Assembly: GCF_000264995.1 (NCBI RefSeq)
Contig: NW_006767444.1
Span: 160,082-224,081 of the forward strand
Reading direction: 5' to 3'
DNA length: 64,000 nt
From: Punctularia strigosozonata HHB-11173 SS5
Taxonomy: Eukaryota; Basidiomycota; Agaricomycetes; Corticiales; Punctulariaceae
Shown: piece by piece, positions 23,336 through 33,274 of the stretch
Layout of the letters: each line of letters starts with the position of its first letter
How positions within the stretch are numbered: the stretch's first letter is position 1
Made by a program: the position numbers and the translations under genes
Notes under the pieces: model-generated
The model's input: only the letters and a program-made list of their open reading frames with translations
Told to the model about the DNA's origin: nothing
The model's database searches: none

Positions 23336-24766
23336 TTTTCTTTATATTCTTCTTGATGGTACGTTTACATGCTCTACGCTACTTTGAATAGTAACCCTAA
23401 CTTGAGATTACAGTCAAACATGCACGATCATGTCACGACTTCGCCTTCCACTCTTAGTCGGTCTGGGACCGCTCTTCTCTTGGCAGTCGCGCTGTGCTGT
23501 GACTGTTAAATTATCTGTGAGTCACTGCCATCCGCAGCATCCTGCTGTTGTAATCCATCTAACACGATATTCGCAGCATTCATTCTCGCCTATTTATCAT
23601 GGTCTCGGGTGTTTCTTGCCTCGTGCATGCCCGTCGGCACCGATATCCTCGCAATTGTATTAGTCGCCATATATTTCCTACGACCACCATCGACGTAGTA
23701 GCAGTGTAGAGCGAACAGTAGTACAGTAGTAGTAATACCCCTTAACATTCGACCATGCTCTGTATAGTGATAGTTGCGCTATAATTCATGTTTTCCTTGG
23801 TTGTAAGTACTTCTATCGAGGGCCAATTGCAAGGTGAAGGGCTCATCAATTGGTCCTTATGCATCACCCAATTGTAGGAAGTTATCCATCATACGTATCT
23901 CCGGCTAGCTTTTTTGAAGTGTGTGACGGTTACGAACGATCTCGGAGATACTACATATGCAGGACAATGGTCATAGCGCACTCACTCATTGTGCACAGGG
24001 ATAACGTAAGGAGTCACATCAAGAAGGATCGACTAGTAGTGAGCCGGAGTCAACGTAGCACTGAGACGTACCGCGATATATTTATTGTTGGAGAGAAGGG
24101 CGCTGATCTATACCTCAGTTAGGCCCGGGACAATGGCCGGATTGAGCGTGGGAACTGGTATAAAAATAGATGACGCCCATTCACCTTGACACCATTGTTT
24201 TTGCCCGATGACGGTCGACCACAGCGTATTGTGGTCGCCAGCCGCAAGCTTAAACTCCAGAAAGATCGGATTCGGCGTGAAATATTTCTTGGCTGAACGT
24301 TGAAGCAGAAACGTTCGATAGGGAATTTCGGCGTTACCGCAGAGGCATCATCAGGTAGCTGTGCGACCCGGCGAATCGAGAAGGTCGATACGATAGAAGG
24401 AAAAACGTTTGCCATTACGCCAAGATTACAGTTTGTACTGGGTCGCGGGGATTACATGTGGTTGGATCGCTACAGTTTTACGTTTGTGCTTCGAACAATA
24501 CATAGCAGTAAATAGAATCCCGACACCGTCTCGATGTTGAAGACGAAGGGTTGAAACGGTGAGCTACCGGCTAGCGGCACTGTATCTAAGTTCGGTAGCT
24601 CGGTCCTGAGCCAGTGTATGGGAAGTTACGGGTTTGCACTTACCGATTTGAGAATGTCATACCCGAGGATCCATGGGTGGAGGGAAGCAATCGTTCACTT
24701 GATATAATTGTACCGGATCAGGAGGAGTGAGAAACTCGTGAGGTAATAGAGTACTCACAGGCAGAA
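23336..24766. other. Intergenic between pheromone genes 1 and 2
   Basis: 1.4 kb without a recognisable gene. I searched both strands for short frames ending in Cys plus three residues and a stop, and found none with aliphatic residues besides the two flanking genes. Confidence 0.45.
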
Positions 24767-24907
24767 TCATGATATGATGCAGTAGAACCCGAGACGGGAC
24801 GCGCTGTCCTCGTTCACGGGAGGAGAGTCATCGGAGTATTCTGGAGCAGAGCCGGATTGCTCGGGAGTAGCCTCGGCGAGAGGAAAGAGGGTTGCGAACA
24901 CGTCCAT
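24767..24907 (-). CDS. Mating pheromone precursor 2 (CaaX = CIIS), minus strand
   Basis: A 46-residue frame, short enough to be missed by gene callers. It begins MDVFATLFPL, matching the MD-x-F opening of the other two precursors, has a Pro/Glu/Ser-rich middle (PEYSDDSPPVNEDSAS), and ends RLGFYCIIS. CIIS is a valid CaaX box, and serine at the last position favours farnesylation. The segment NEDSASRLG resembles DEDSKLG in pheromone precursor 3, suggesting a shared processing site. It lies head-to-head with receptor 2, 527 nt away, with a TATA-like element on its own strand. Assignment as a pheromone rests on length, opening, CaaX box and position; no expression evidence is available here. Confidence 0.85.
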   Translation of the reverse strand: MDVFATLFPLAEATPEQSGSAPEYSDDSPPVNEDSASRLGFYCIIS

Positions 24908-25434
24908 GACAGTGGTGAATCAATCGAGTATGTGATCTGGTGTGGGTTTCGAAAGGTTTAAGGTGTCAACCTCACGGAGGAGAAACGAAGTGCGGTCGTC
25001 GCGGGGAAAGGTGGTAGGTGGGATGGGCAGTGCGACAGATGAGTACGTGAAATTTATACGATAGGATTATGCAGAATGAGGAGCAGACAATGGACAACGT
25101 AGACGACATTGTTTGATACGAGAAGAAGGCCCCTGACCTTGGCCTCGCCGCGGGTTGCGAAACTTGATCAGTGATCACGTGCCTGGGTACCGTATTTCAG
25201 ACTCCGGCAAGCCGGCTGCCCATTGTCCTTTCAGTCCCTCGCGTTCGACTTACAATGGCTGGTAGACAATGGATATCTACTTTTGGCCTGCGTTCCCGTC
25301 AGCATCGAATGCCGCCATTACGCCCTAACCCGTGCTGCTCATGCTCAGCTTATAGATCATAGGACTCCATCGAAGCACCTTCCGCCTCTTACCGCAAATT
25401 TCCACCTTCCGTTGGCAAAGCCATCCCCAACAAC
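24908..25434. other. Divergent promoter between pheromone 2 and receptor 2
   Basis: Contains the TATA-like element of the pheromone gene on the minus strand. No coding content seen. Confidence 0.45.
25052..25059 (-). promoter_or_regulatory. TATA-like box of pheromone gene 2
   Basis: CGTATAAATT on the minus strand, about 145 nt before the pheromone ATG. Confidence 0.4.
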
Positions 25435-26870
25435 ATGTCGTTCACCCAACCTCTCGCTATGCGGACCCTTCCATTTCTGGCTGCATCACTAGTTCTTGTG
25501 CCTTTACCCTGGCATTGGCGCTCGCGAAACGTCGCTACCGTCAGCATGATCCTCGTTTTGTTCTTGAGCAATCTCATGTGGGGGATCAACGCCGTATTAT
25601 GGAGTGAGGATGCGATTATACGGGCTATTACGTGGTGCGACATTAGTACGTGTATACGCGTTTATCCCAACGTGAGAGATGTTGAATGATATCATTGCAG
25701 CAACGCGTTTCCAAATGTACGCGACTATGGCGTTACCAGCCGCAAGTCTCTGCCTCACTATCCGACTTGAGGGTATCTCGTCTTTGCGAAGAGCTCGCAT
25801 AACTCATGACGACAAACGCCGGGCTCTCATCATCGATTTGCTGCTCTGTTATGGCGTTCCGCTTCTGTTCACCGGTGCTTGTAAGTCGATTACCCCTTGT
25901 TTTGGGCATCGCTGACTTGCGGCACCTATATCTCTCAGATATCATTGTGCAAGGGCATCGCTTCGATATCATCCAGACTGTTGGCTGCCGGCCAACTATC
26001 TACGTGTCCTGGCCTGCCATCCTGATTAGTCTGATGCCTCCACTATTGGCTTCCGTCATCTCCTGCTTGTTTGCCGGTATGTTATCTTCCGTTATCGTGA
26101 TTCTTCACCGTTTTGAGACCACCTTCTTAGGTCTTTCACTTCGTAATTTCATTCAGCGTCGGGCAACCTTCTCCAAACACCTCCAGTCGGGCCAGTCCGG
26201 TCTGACCACGTCCAGATATCTCCGCCTCATTTCCATGGCGCTTGTCGAGATGACATGGGGCTTGTCCGTTGGCATAACGAATATGTATGCCACTTTCATG
26301 GACGGCTTGCGGCCTTGGACAGATTGGAACGACGTTCATTCCAATTTCTCCCGCATTGGACAGTTCCCCCTCGTTTTAGTGCCACACCTCAACGTCGTTC
26401 TCCTCTACGTTACCTGGTGGATGATCCCGATATCAGGCTTTCTATTCTTTGCCTTCTTCGCCTTCGGAGAAGATGCCGTCAAGGAATACCAGTCATCGGT
26501 CGCTTGGGTGCGCCGCACGATACTGCGGCAACTGCATTTCAGGTCGATGCTTGCCGGTCGTATCTCCTCGCGAAGCCGAGCTGGAGTATCCCCTTCCAAG
26601 ATGCAGGGAGTCTCTCGCACGAATTCCAAGACGCATGTCACGCTCTCTTCGCCGTTCAAGTCGGAGCTGGCCAGCGTCTCCACCGGCAGCGAAGATACGC
26701 TGTCAACCCGGAATTTACCACCATCTTACGAACTTCTTCGTGCCAACCCGGCCATCGCATATCCGTCTTCATATACCTGCTCGAATACCGGTTGCCCGCC
26801 TACCGCTGGTCCATACACCTTCCACGACACAATGACTTCCGATCACGCTTACACCCAGGATATCGTATAA
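25435..26870 (+). CDS. STE3-type pheromone receptor 2
   Basis: Exons 25435-25645, 25701-25878 and others join to a full seven-helix receptor. Landmarks in order: FLAASLVLVPLPWHW (helix 1), WSEDAIIRAITWCDI (end of helix 2, signature more divergent than in receptors 1 and 3), LPAASLCLTIRLE (helix 3), VQGHRFDIIQTVGCRPTIY, TSRYLRLISMALVEMTWGL and ISGFLFFAFFAFGEDAVKEY (helix 7), then a Ser/Thr/Pro-rich cytosolic tail. It is divergent from pheromone precursor 2 and convergent with receptor 3. Function as for receptor 1: recognition of a farnesylated peptide from a compatible mating partner. Confidence 0.9.
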
Positions 26871-27438
26871 CATGGCTTCATTCATGGCTACCTTCACAAA
26901 TGCATGTATTTATTAATATTTATCAAGTTTCCGTCGCGGGTTATATATATCGCTGTATTGATCCTTCCGCCTTTTATGACAATCACGTTGTGCTAGAGAC
27001 ACATCATGAAAATCTCGAATACCGTGGCTGTCATGGGCCGTTCATAGTCACATTCAGGCCATTTTCGCGGGGCATCCTATTGGCACACATACCGATGTGC
27101 TGAACTGTTCGTCTCGTTTTGTCCCAGGTCATCTTAGACTTCAACGCTCGAGATCGCTATCGTGCTCGCTTCGCAAGCTGATACCATTCGGTAACTGCAG
27201 ACTGGATTTCTCGTGGATACATTCATACGTAAAGCTATTGCTACAAATGGGCATCGTATTACGTGTATACTAACGTATCATTCACATGAAATGCACTAAT
27301 ATGAGCACACATGGCTCTCTCGGCATGAGATGCGAAGCACTAAGGTGTGTTATGCCTGACCCGGAAAAGTCGAAGTGAGGGACAGGCCGAAGGACGTTAA
27401 CGGGAGGACTAGACGTTCTCGGGTGACCGGGATGGTGG
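26871..27438. other. Convergent intergenic region between receptors 2 and 3
   Basis: AT-rich spacer holding two 3' ends. Nothing else recognised. Confidence 0.45.
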
Positions 27439-28962
27439 TCAATAATGGTGGCCTTGCTCCGCCATCCAAGGAGCAATCGCATATGCCTCTGGGTGACTAT
27501 GCATTGAAGCGTTGCGAGAGATGTCGATCACTTCGAAGAGAGGCGGCGGGGTAGAAGGGGTATTCGGCTCGTCCCTGCGAGCCTCCTCCGCCTTCGCATT
27601 CGAAGCAGCCGGTGACGGCGGCGAGAGCGCGGAAGAATCGTTCACGTGTTTGTGGTATGGTGAATCGTGGTTGTAGTCGAGCGAATCAGCGCCGACGTGC
27701 GTTTGCGAGAGACTGGAACCGAAGTCGGATTTCGATGGATGGATGAATGTCGGGAGCGTGGAACCGGAGTATCTGTACGAAACCTGATCAATACATGTCG
27801 GCGGACAGGTAAGGGCGAAAACGAACGAATGGTTGCTGTCGTTGCGCGACTTAGGGGACAAGCCGAACCGCTTAGCGATCCACCAAAAGGCCGCACGATA
27901 GTGCTTACGCGCCTCATCGGCAAAGCCGAAAAGGGCGAAGTATACGAAGCCGCAGAAGACGAGGCTCCAGCGGAAGAGTTCAATGGAGATTTCGGAAGCG
28001 GGTACGGATCTCCAGATCACGGACGGGATCTGGTGTATTCGAGAGTAATGCGCGTGGGTGTCCGCCCAGCTGATCCAAGGTGCGAGGTTCCCGGGTCGGA
28101 GATTGAGATAGGTGCCGTAGATGCAGAGCGGGACGGTGACCAGAATCTCCATCCCGGCCAGTATCATCAGGCGGAAGTAGCGACTGATGCTCATAGCGGA
28201 CGTCGAGGACGTGAAAGCGCTGAATTGGGCGCGGCGTTGGAAGAACGCCCGAAGAGTGAGAACTGCGAGCGGTGCGTCAGCTTATGTGAAGGCGGAGCAA
28301 AACATGAGCGGGACGAACAAGCGTAGCTTGCAGACACGAGGCCGATGACAAGGGGCCACAACTCCGAAAGTGGATATGCCACGGGAGTGTTATACGTGAA
28401 GGGATAGCATCCAAGGTCTTCGTATATGTCGAAGCGATGTCCGGAGACGATGTATTCTAGTTATAGGGTCATGAGCTTACTTGAAGAACTCTGAGACAAC
28501 AACACTGACGCATGGGCAACTGAATGAGTGGAATTCCGAGACCAATCGCAAGGTCGATGTAGACGTCGCGTCGTTTCTGCTCTTTCGTTACAAGCACATT
28601 CGAGATGGATGCGATTCTATAAAGGCGCCTATTGATACACAGAGAAGCCGCAGGTATCGCTACCGAGGCAGCAACAATGATATGCGATGCTGAATAGAAG
28701 ACGGATTAGCTATCGCGAGTACTGCTACGGGACACAAACTCTTACATATATCGCACCATACGGGTGCCCAATTGATCGCGTTATTGTGCCAGATGATGGA
28801 ATTGATGGCCAGGTTAAAGTTCGAAAGTGAGATCCAGAGCATGTAGAGGCATGTTCCGGAGTTCCATGCGTTCAGGTGCCATGGTAATGGGACCAGTACG
28901 AGAAGTCCACTGAGAAAGGATAGGACAGGGAAAGCTGGATAGCTGGGGTCTGAGGCGAACAT
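27439..28962 (-). CDS. STE3-type pheromone receptor 3
   Basis: The first exon starts MFASDPSYPAFPVLSFLSGL and ends WHNNAINWAPVWCDI, nearly identical to receptor 1 in this stretch. Later exons carry ISGHRFDIYEDLGCYPFTY-like loop sequence, then ISRYFRLMILAGMEILVTVP, PWISWADTHAHYSRIHQIPS and VYFALFGFADEARKHYRAAF, again very close to receptor 1 (PWISWSDTHYDQSRVEEIPA, LLFFGFAEEARRHYKLAF). The cytosolic tail diverges. The gene is head-to-head with pheromone precursor 3. Receptors 1 and 3 therefore look like a recent duplicate pair; whether they differ in pheromone specificity cannot be read from sequence. Confidence 0.9.
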
Positions 28963-29614
28963 GATGCCGGAAGGGAAGCTCTATGTGTGAAGGGTTTGGG
29001 CGCGCGATAGCAGTGGAAAGACATTTTCTTTATGAGCTTGGTCGCAGCGTCCATCGCGGATGGTACAATGGGATGAGCGAGCTCAAAATCGTCTTTGTTC
29101 TCGATTATGTAACATCGGCTGCTCAACATTTCCCACGGTCCAGTTACCTCAATGGGACGGTAGAGATTCTACCACCGTGCAGGCCCCGATCGCCAGCTCC
29201 TCTTCAGCCCATGCAGCATTCAAAAGCGTACGTGCCGGCTCTGAATACAAGAGGAGCTAGGGCTGACTGTTACCAAGTTGTCGCACAGTACCTTGTAGTG
29301 TCCTCCTCTTCGTGCCCGACTCTCGCATGATATATACTTCGCCCGACATAGATCGGAGGAACAATGCCTATGCTTACAATTACCCCCCATTGTGGTCTGC
29401 ATACGGGGCTTGACATATTATTATGGCACAATAGGGCCATATATAAAAGCATAGTGAGCTCTCCTCCGGCACCACCCTCGTTCGCATTCCCTTGCTCAAT
29501 ATCTTAGACGCATCATCCTTGTGATTTGCTCGCGGCGTCTATATCCTTCGTCGTCTTTGTCGCGCACTTCATTCGCGTCTCGCGCACCCAACTTCGAGCA
29601 GGTCTCATCATTCA
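28963..29614. other. Divergent promoter between receptor 3 and pheromone 3
   Basis: 652-nt spacer with a strong TATA-like element on the plus strand. No CaaX-ending short frame was found on either strand. Confidence 0.45.
29440..29448 (+). promoter_or_regulatory. TATA box of pheromone gene 3
   Basis: CATATATAAAAGC about 170 nt before the ATG, followed by a CT-rich leader; the clearest TATA element of the mating-type region. Confidence 0.5.
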
Positions 29615-29767
29615 ATGGATTCATTCCAAGCTATCGCCGAACTCGTCCTTGATGCGACACCTCTACCCAAGCCTGACGCCCTCGATTCTCTCATGAGCGA
29701 GCCAGCTGGCATACCGACCGACGAAGATTCGAAACTTGGTCTGGCGGGCTACTGCGTCATCGCATGA
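29615..29767 (+). CDS. Mating pheromone precursor 3 (CaaX = CVIA)
   Basis: A 50-residue intronless frame starting MDSFQAIAELVLDATPLPKP and ending SKLGLAGYCVIA. CVIA is a classic fungal pheromone CaaX box. The acidic DEDSK segment precedes the likely mature peptide, which would be about seven to ten residues. The opening MDSF is shared with precursor 1. It is divergent to receptor 3. The frame is too short for most gene finders. Confidence 0.88.
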   Translation: MDSFQAIAELVLDATPLPKPDALDSLMSEPAGIPTDEDSKLGLAGYCVIA

Positions 29768-30602
29768 TCCGAAACATGCGACGAGCTAATCCCTGTCAGT
29801 TCTCTGCTTCCCGTCTTTCTGCGTTGCTCATTACGGTCATTCAGACAGACATCGATGCCACGACACCACCCCCAACCCGCATCAGTGACGGCTGCGCCGT
29901 TGCCATACTTTACCATCCTTCTGACCGATTCATCTTGACGTATACATTTCATGATATCGTAAACTACAGACGAAGGGTTATGAGGTCATAGTGTCTGTTT
30001 TGGCGCATCCATACTGCCTTCAAGTTCGTTCACAGTTGCGACGTAACTTCAGATTGTATTGCTATCCGCGTATATGTATATATATAGCTCAGAATGCATC
30101 GTGCCAGTGTCTCCCTGACATCCGCGTGTCGTCGTGCTGCCTCCGTAACTTCGAAGGAAGTCGTTCAAGAGACTAACGTTTAGCATAGAAACCGAGCTTC
30201 TATTTACTGTTCACCCTGACCGTGGCGCGCCGTCAATCACCTTGAGTCAAATTATTGTGCCCTCGTCTTGACATGATGATACAACTACGTGAATCTATCG
30301 ATGCGATTGACGAGTCTTATTTCTCCTTCGTAACAGTTCGTAAGGCGAGGATTACCGAGTGTTGTGGTACTAGAGCGGAAGAGCGACGAAACAAAGGGAT
30401 CGCTTGACAGTCGACGTAAAGCGATGTCCTGCTACGAGACCAACCCGAAATGAAACCCCTATGAATACAACCAAGAATGGTAAGCCAATGAAGTAAGAAG
30501 CGAGACGGAAATGGATGTCATGAGCTAGGAATAATTGCGGGATGAGAGCGAGGCGAGTGTCCTATGTGCATTAGGTTTAAATTGGAGATCGTGAGGCGAT
30601 CA
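29768..30602. other. Intergenic between pheromone 3 and receptor 4
   Basis: No gene recognised. An in-frame CAVA at 29893 does not precede a stop and is not called. Confidence 0.45.
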
Positions 30603-32410
30603 TCATCGGTCATGAACCTCCTTGACTACGGTCATGTATATAGCTTCCGGCGCATGACTTTGCAAGGAGACTTTTGGCGTACGGTTCGGGGGCGTGGACA
30701 GGAGCTCGATCTCTACGGATAACAGTCCGGGCGAAGGGGGCGGAGAGAGGTAGATGGCAGACGGCGCAGCCGACAAGGACTGGGGCAGGTCGGCGCGTGG
30801 TCGGCGTATGCATGGAAGAGATTGCGCGGGGGCCAATCGGGACATGCGGTCGCGGGCTGGTAGATGACTACTGCGCGGCTTCGCGGGGAGGGGTGGTACA
30901 CCGAGATGAAAGTCTAATCCGTGATCTGTCATTCGAAGAATATTCGACGAGTTGGAGACAGAGACGATAGAGTTGTGCGTCGACGCTATTCCGGAGTAGG
31001 CCCCTGGAGAATCGGGGTAATATGTTCCCAGCGCGTTTAGATATTGATCGCGCTGGAACCCTAGGTAGGAGAGCGAAGATGCAGCATCGTTGGCACCGAA
31101 GATGGGCGCGCTGTGGGGGTGGCTGGGGATTCCAGGTAGCGAGAGGTAGTATGACCCAGTCCGGATGCTATCACGAGCACGTCCTCCCTCTGTTGCGAGT
31201 GTCGGTGATGCATTGATACTCCCCCAGTCCTGATCTGCCCATGATGATGAAGGACGATGCCTATAGAAACATGAGATACAGTGAAGCGCAAGATACGAGT
31301 AATACTGACAGGGTTGGTGATGCAAGATCATCCCTAGCCTTCATTTGGGGAGAAAGCTTCGTTAAGCGTCGGCTTGTCTTCTGCCTACGGAACAACTTCG
31401 AGTGCGATAGCCATTGCCAGCATTCGACCCATTTATCTATGACCTCTTCTCCAAATGCAATGCAAGCTACAGTGATTCCAGATGCAGCCGGTATCGACCA
31501 CCACAAGAACAAGTTCTCGGCTGTTGCGTTTTCGGGCAAGACAGGGATTGTGTTGAAGTCTGAGCGCACCGCTGATATCGAAGTCCAAGGAAGCAACTTG
31601 CCATTCGTCATGCGAATATGACTGTCGAGATCGACGGAAACGGAGGTGATGGAGAGGATAGAAAGCGCAACTGCTAACGATAAGAGCCGAAGGGATTGGC
31701 GGAATGGAGGACGAGCTGATACGGCTGCCAAGGCGTGTCTGTAATGAAGAGTACTCCTCCGACGAAGGATAAACCGAAGCGCAATCACTTAAAGAATCTC
31801 AGCTCTTGGTAAACAAAATAGTATCAAGTACTCACCACTTAGAACAAGAGAGGCCACGGAAAGCATAAGAGGCGGCAGCCAAAATATAACTACAGCAAGC
31901 GCCGACGTATATGTACTGGGCCTGCATCCCACATCGCGTACGATATCGTAGCGATGGTCTTGCACTATTGCATGGAGTCCGACAAAAACCACAGGAAAAG
32001 TCAAGCAAAAAAGCGTGTCGACCAAGAGCCGCCGGTCGCGACGGATCGCACCCTCCTGATAGCGCGAGGATAGAACCGACTCGGATGCAAGCCGCAGGCT
32101 AATGCATAGGCTCGCGGCGGGCATAACGAAGTCGAACGCAATTATCAACGCGGAGCCTGAGATGTCATCAGCATACACTTTGCAACACGAGTACGCTACA
32201 CGTACTAATCTCGCACCAGGTTGGTGCTGTTGGGTTCACGTTGCCAGCCCATATTATGGAGTTGACGGCGAACGCGACGTCCAGCACGAATAGCCAAGCG
32301 AGTATCGAGGCGACCGGAATGTTTAATGGCCGAAAGTAATACGGCGCAGGGATCAGTACGAAGAAAGCGGCGACCAGAGCGGTCACCGGCATCTGAACGG
32401 TTTGCATCAT
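30603..32410 (-). CDS. STE3-type receptor 4 (second receptor group)
   Basis: Starts MMQTVQMPVTALVAAFFVLI, with helix 2 ending WAGNVNPTAPTWCEI (Glu where the others have Asp). Helix 3 is FVMPAASLCISLRLA, the loop VQDHRYDIVRDVGCRPSTY, and helices 5-7 lie in LRLLSLAVALSILSITSVSV and WWSIPAASGITVACIAFGEE. A final exon (30603 to about 31290) adds a long Ser/Pro-rich cytosolic tail. An in-frame upstream ATG at 32500 exists but the shorter start matches the other receptors. The sequence is closer to receptors 5 and 6 than to 1-3. No pheromone gene was found beside it, as is usual for the non-mating-type STE3 paralogues known in Agaricomycetes. Confidence 0.85.
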
Positions 32411-33274
32411 GACTGAGTGCGCCGCGACTGCCCGTCTACGAAACACAGGAAGGCGAACGGGTGGACGGGAGGGTGAGCGAGTTGAGAGCACGACAACCAA
32501 AAGCCAGTTCCTGTGCCTCTTTGTAACTGAAAACGAGCGTTCGCTCGTCTAACATTGCCTACGAGGCCGCAGGCCTCGCGTGCGGCGATACTCCCATACG
32601 AATCCTCGACAGCGCCGATAAGGTGGACAGAAGTGGGCGAAGACGAGGCAGCCCGCAAAAGGGAGAAACCGTGTTTCATCTCGTTATTTCTCGATACACC
32701 GTTAGCGCGCCGACGAGAATTCCCAAGCCACCGAGTGCGCCGACGGTGTCCCAGACACCATATGAAAGCCAAAGCACGTCGGAGAAGCAGGAGTAGCGAC
32801 CCGAGACACCACTGCAGTGACTGCACCCTGGAACAGTGGAAATCCCATTGGCGTTACGCCACCAGCACCCCCGCCACGGCTCGGAGGACAGCTGCACTTC
32901 TGGCCTCCCCTGACCCGCCCCGTTCCGTGGCGATGGGATCTCATTACTCTCGTGGAACTCCCGTGGAATGATTCGTGTCGCAGAGCTTCGTACCGCGAGC
33001 ACGTTTGGAGGTCGAAAGTGGAGGCTAGACAGACACGCGGAAGCGGCCGTGCTCTGGTGCCCGCGGGCGTTCACTGTTCACTGGGCCCGGCCTGCTCCGA
33101 GGGTCGGGCAAAGCAGTCAGGGAGCCAGATATTACGAGCGGATATGAGTATGGCATTGGACGTTGGGAAGCAGATGTTAGACAACAGGTGATACAGTAGA
33201 AGTGTGAACGCTTCGAGAATGTGAAAACGTCCAAACACGCCGCAAAGAACCCTACTATGCGATCCACTCTAACC
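32411..33274. other. Intergenic between receptors 4 and 5
   Basis: Overlapping open frames on both strands (about 130-138 codons, 32555-33074) show no recognisable motif or family and lack a CaaX end. GC-rich, no repeat seen. Confidence 0.35.

Noticed and set aside
29893-29904. Cys-Ala-Val-Ala just downstream of the CVIA pheromone gene
   Set aside because: The frame continues without a stop after the alanine, so it is not a CaaX end; at most a decayed relic.
32512-32526. Cys-Ala-Ser-Leu followed by a stop upstream of receptor 4
   Set aside because: No in-frame ATG at a sensible distance and no pheromone-like precursor; a chance match.
32555-33074. Overlapping frames of 132-138 codons on both strands between receptors 4 and 5
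   Set aside because: Both are compositionally like GC-rich non-coding sequence and neither has recognisable motifs.
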